Of a stretch of 64,000 nucleotides of DNA, positions 63,109 through 64,000 are shown in pieces. The DNA lies in the NCBI GenBank assembly GCA_038200275.1, contig JBBPYC010000087.1:1-64000 (forward strand). Reading direction: 5' to 3'. The notes below the pieces were generated by a model, which saw nothing but the letters and a program-made list of their open reading frames with translations, was not told where the DNA came from and searched no databases. The stretch comes from JBBPYC01 sp038200275 (GTDB lineage: Bacteria > Pseudomonadota > Gammaproteobacteria > Burkholderiales > Burkholderiaceae_C). Each line of letters starts with the position of its first letter. Position 1 is the stretch's first letter. A program made the position numbers and the translations under genes.

Positions 63109-64000
63109 GGCTTAACCTCCTTTGCATCAATGCTCGTGTCGGCTTGCCGCTCGGGCAGCGGCCATTGCAGGCGCGCTAGCCGCGCCTGGTCGAATGTCAA
63201 GCCAGACCGTGGTGCTGCAACCATCGCCTCGAACTCGCCATGCGGCACGCGCTCGATGCGAGCCTCGTACCAGCCACCACCCAGATGCCGCGCGGCCACG
63301 CGGCGCTGCCAGGAGCCTTTGCGTTGCACCAGAAGCAGCGTCGGGTCGGCATCTTCGATCGCCTGGTCTTTCGCGTCCGAGAGCGAAAAACCAATCAGCC
63401 ACTCGTTGTCGGCGCTGGTACGTTGGTATTGCAGCCGCGGTTTCGGCGCATCGTATGCCCGATCGCTTTCCGGCACGCCAGCCAAGCTCACGATGAAGCA
63501 GGCGGTCACGTCCGGCCGCAGATTGCGCACCACCACGTCGTAGCGCCCCCCGTGATCGATGCGGGTCGCGGCTTCAAAGCGGCCGGTCTCCCACTCGGCC
63601 AGACTGCTGTCGAGCACCAGCAGTGCACGCGCCGCGCGCCGATAGTTGCTGAAGCTGCCGATCGGCGCCATCATGCCTTCGGCGTAGCGGTACACCGTGC
63701 CATCGCCGGGATTTGCCATCACAATGCCGTTGCCTTCAGGCGCCTCGGCCATCACGCTCGCGACGTTGATCGCCTCTGGCAGGTCCGAAGGCGCTGACCG
63801 ACCGATGGGCACCGTAAGGCCGTCCAGTTGGCCTTTGCGCGCCTGCGCCAGGTTGATCAGCCGCACGCTTGCCGACTTCTGACTGCGGATGTAGGCGAAC
63901 TCGCGCGTGAACGCGATGGCGTCGGGCTCGCCTACAACCGTCGTTTGGGCGACCACGCGCGCCGCTGCAAGGTCGAGCAGGGTGACTCGGTCAGTGCGGC
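63105..64000 (-). CDS. Beta-propeller protein (cytochrome d1/YVTN-like), C-terminal part
   Basis: The frame is open at the right edge. The visible residues begin RTDRVTLLDLAAARVVAQTT and continue VVGEPDAIAFTREFAYIRSQ, repeating blade-like segments as in YVTN/cytochrome-d1-type propellers. The C-terminal region (RYDVVVRNLRPDVTACFIVS) looks like a separate beta-sandwich. No CxxCH haem motif is in the visible part. Its stop overlaps the SCO start, so it is upstream in the same operon. Confidence 0.65.
   Translation of the reverse strand, partial: RTDRVTLLDLAAARVVAQTTVVGEPDAIAFTREFAYIRSQKSASVRLINLAQARKGQLDGLTVPIGRSAPSDLPEAINVASVMAEAPEGNGIVMANPGDGTVYRYAEGMMAPIGSFSNYRRAARALLVLDSSLAEWETGRFEAATRIDHGGRYDVVVRNLRPDVTACFIVSLAGVPESDRAYDAPKPRLQYQRTSADNEWLIGFSLSDAKDQAIEDADPTLLLVQRKGSWQRRVAARHLGGGWYEARIERVPHGEFEAMVAAPRSGLTFDQARLARLQWPLPERQADTSIDAKEVKP

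Overview
The window looks like chromosome of a GC-rich beta-proteobacterium of the order Burkholderiales, probably Comamonadaceae-like. The grounds are gene order (glyA-nrdR-minor pilins-ribD; dapC-dapD-pilU-dapE-prmB-dnaE), protein flavour (Bug receptor remnant, DUF349 and DUF748 proteins, 2-oxoacid-type TRAP receptor), and short GCTA(T)-N7-(A/G)TAGC hairpins between genes. No rRNA, tRNA, CRISPR array or intact transposase was recognised.

Layout. 0-7 kb: start of a DUF349 protein and a giant AsmA-like DUF748 envelope protein with five internal repeats. 7.5-10.6 kb: lytic transglycosylase, glyA, nrdR. 10.7-17.3 kb: a tightly packed type IV pilus minor-pilin/adhesin operon (fimT-pilV-pilW-pilX-pilY1-pilE). 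17.3-21.5 kb: ribD, a secreted beta-helix protein, and an asparagine-synthetase-like protein lacking its glutaminase nucleophile. 21.5-25 kb: small membrane protein, dodecin, OmpA lipoprotein, FAH-family hydrolase, Nudix hydrolase. 25-30 kb: ergothioneine island (egtD, egtB, a cystathionine beta-lyase-type enzyme, and a second EgtB/SenA-like enzyme with an altered metal ligand). 30-34 kb: TRAP transporter. 34-37 kb: dxs-ispA-xseB, the isoprenoid entry operon. 37.6-40.8 kb: Rieske oxygenase, EamA transporter, sulfurtransferase. 40.9-50.3 kb: lysine/diaminopimelate genes with pilU inside, prmB and dnaE.

50.5-59.1 kb is a decay zone. It holds a Bug receptor with an internal deletion, a frameshifted GDT1-family Mn/Ca transporter, a 5'-truncated GlcG/HbpS protein, an SSB-like gene with a stop at codon 11, and a P-loop ATPase gene with an amber codon, two compensating frameshifts and a 7-bp triplet expansion. 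Intact genes between them are tartrate dehydrogenase, a YihY protein, an ankyrin protein, and a CopG regulator with a PHB-depolymerase-family esterase.

59.3-64 kb (minus strand) is a translationally coupled exported redox module: a partial beta-propeller, a SCO copper protein, a cytochrome c fused to an ABC-type substrate-binding domain, and an unrecognised secreted protein. It runs off the right edge. With the variant EgtB-like enzyme, it is the best candidate here for poorly described biology.
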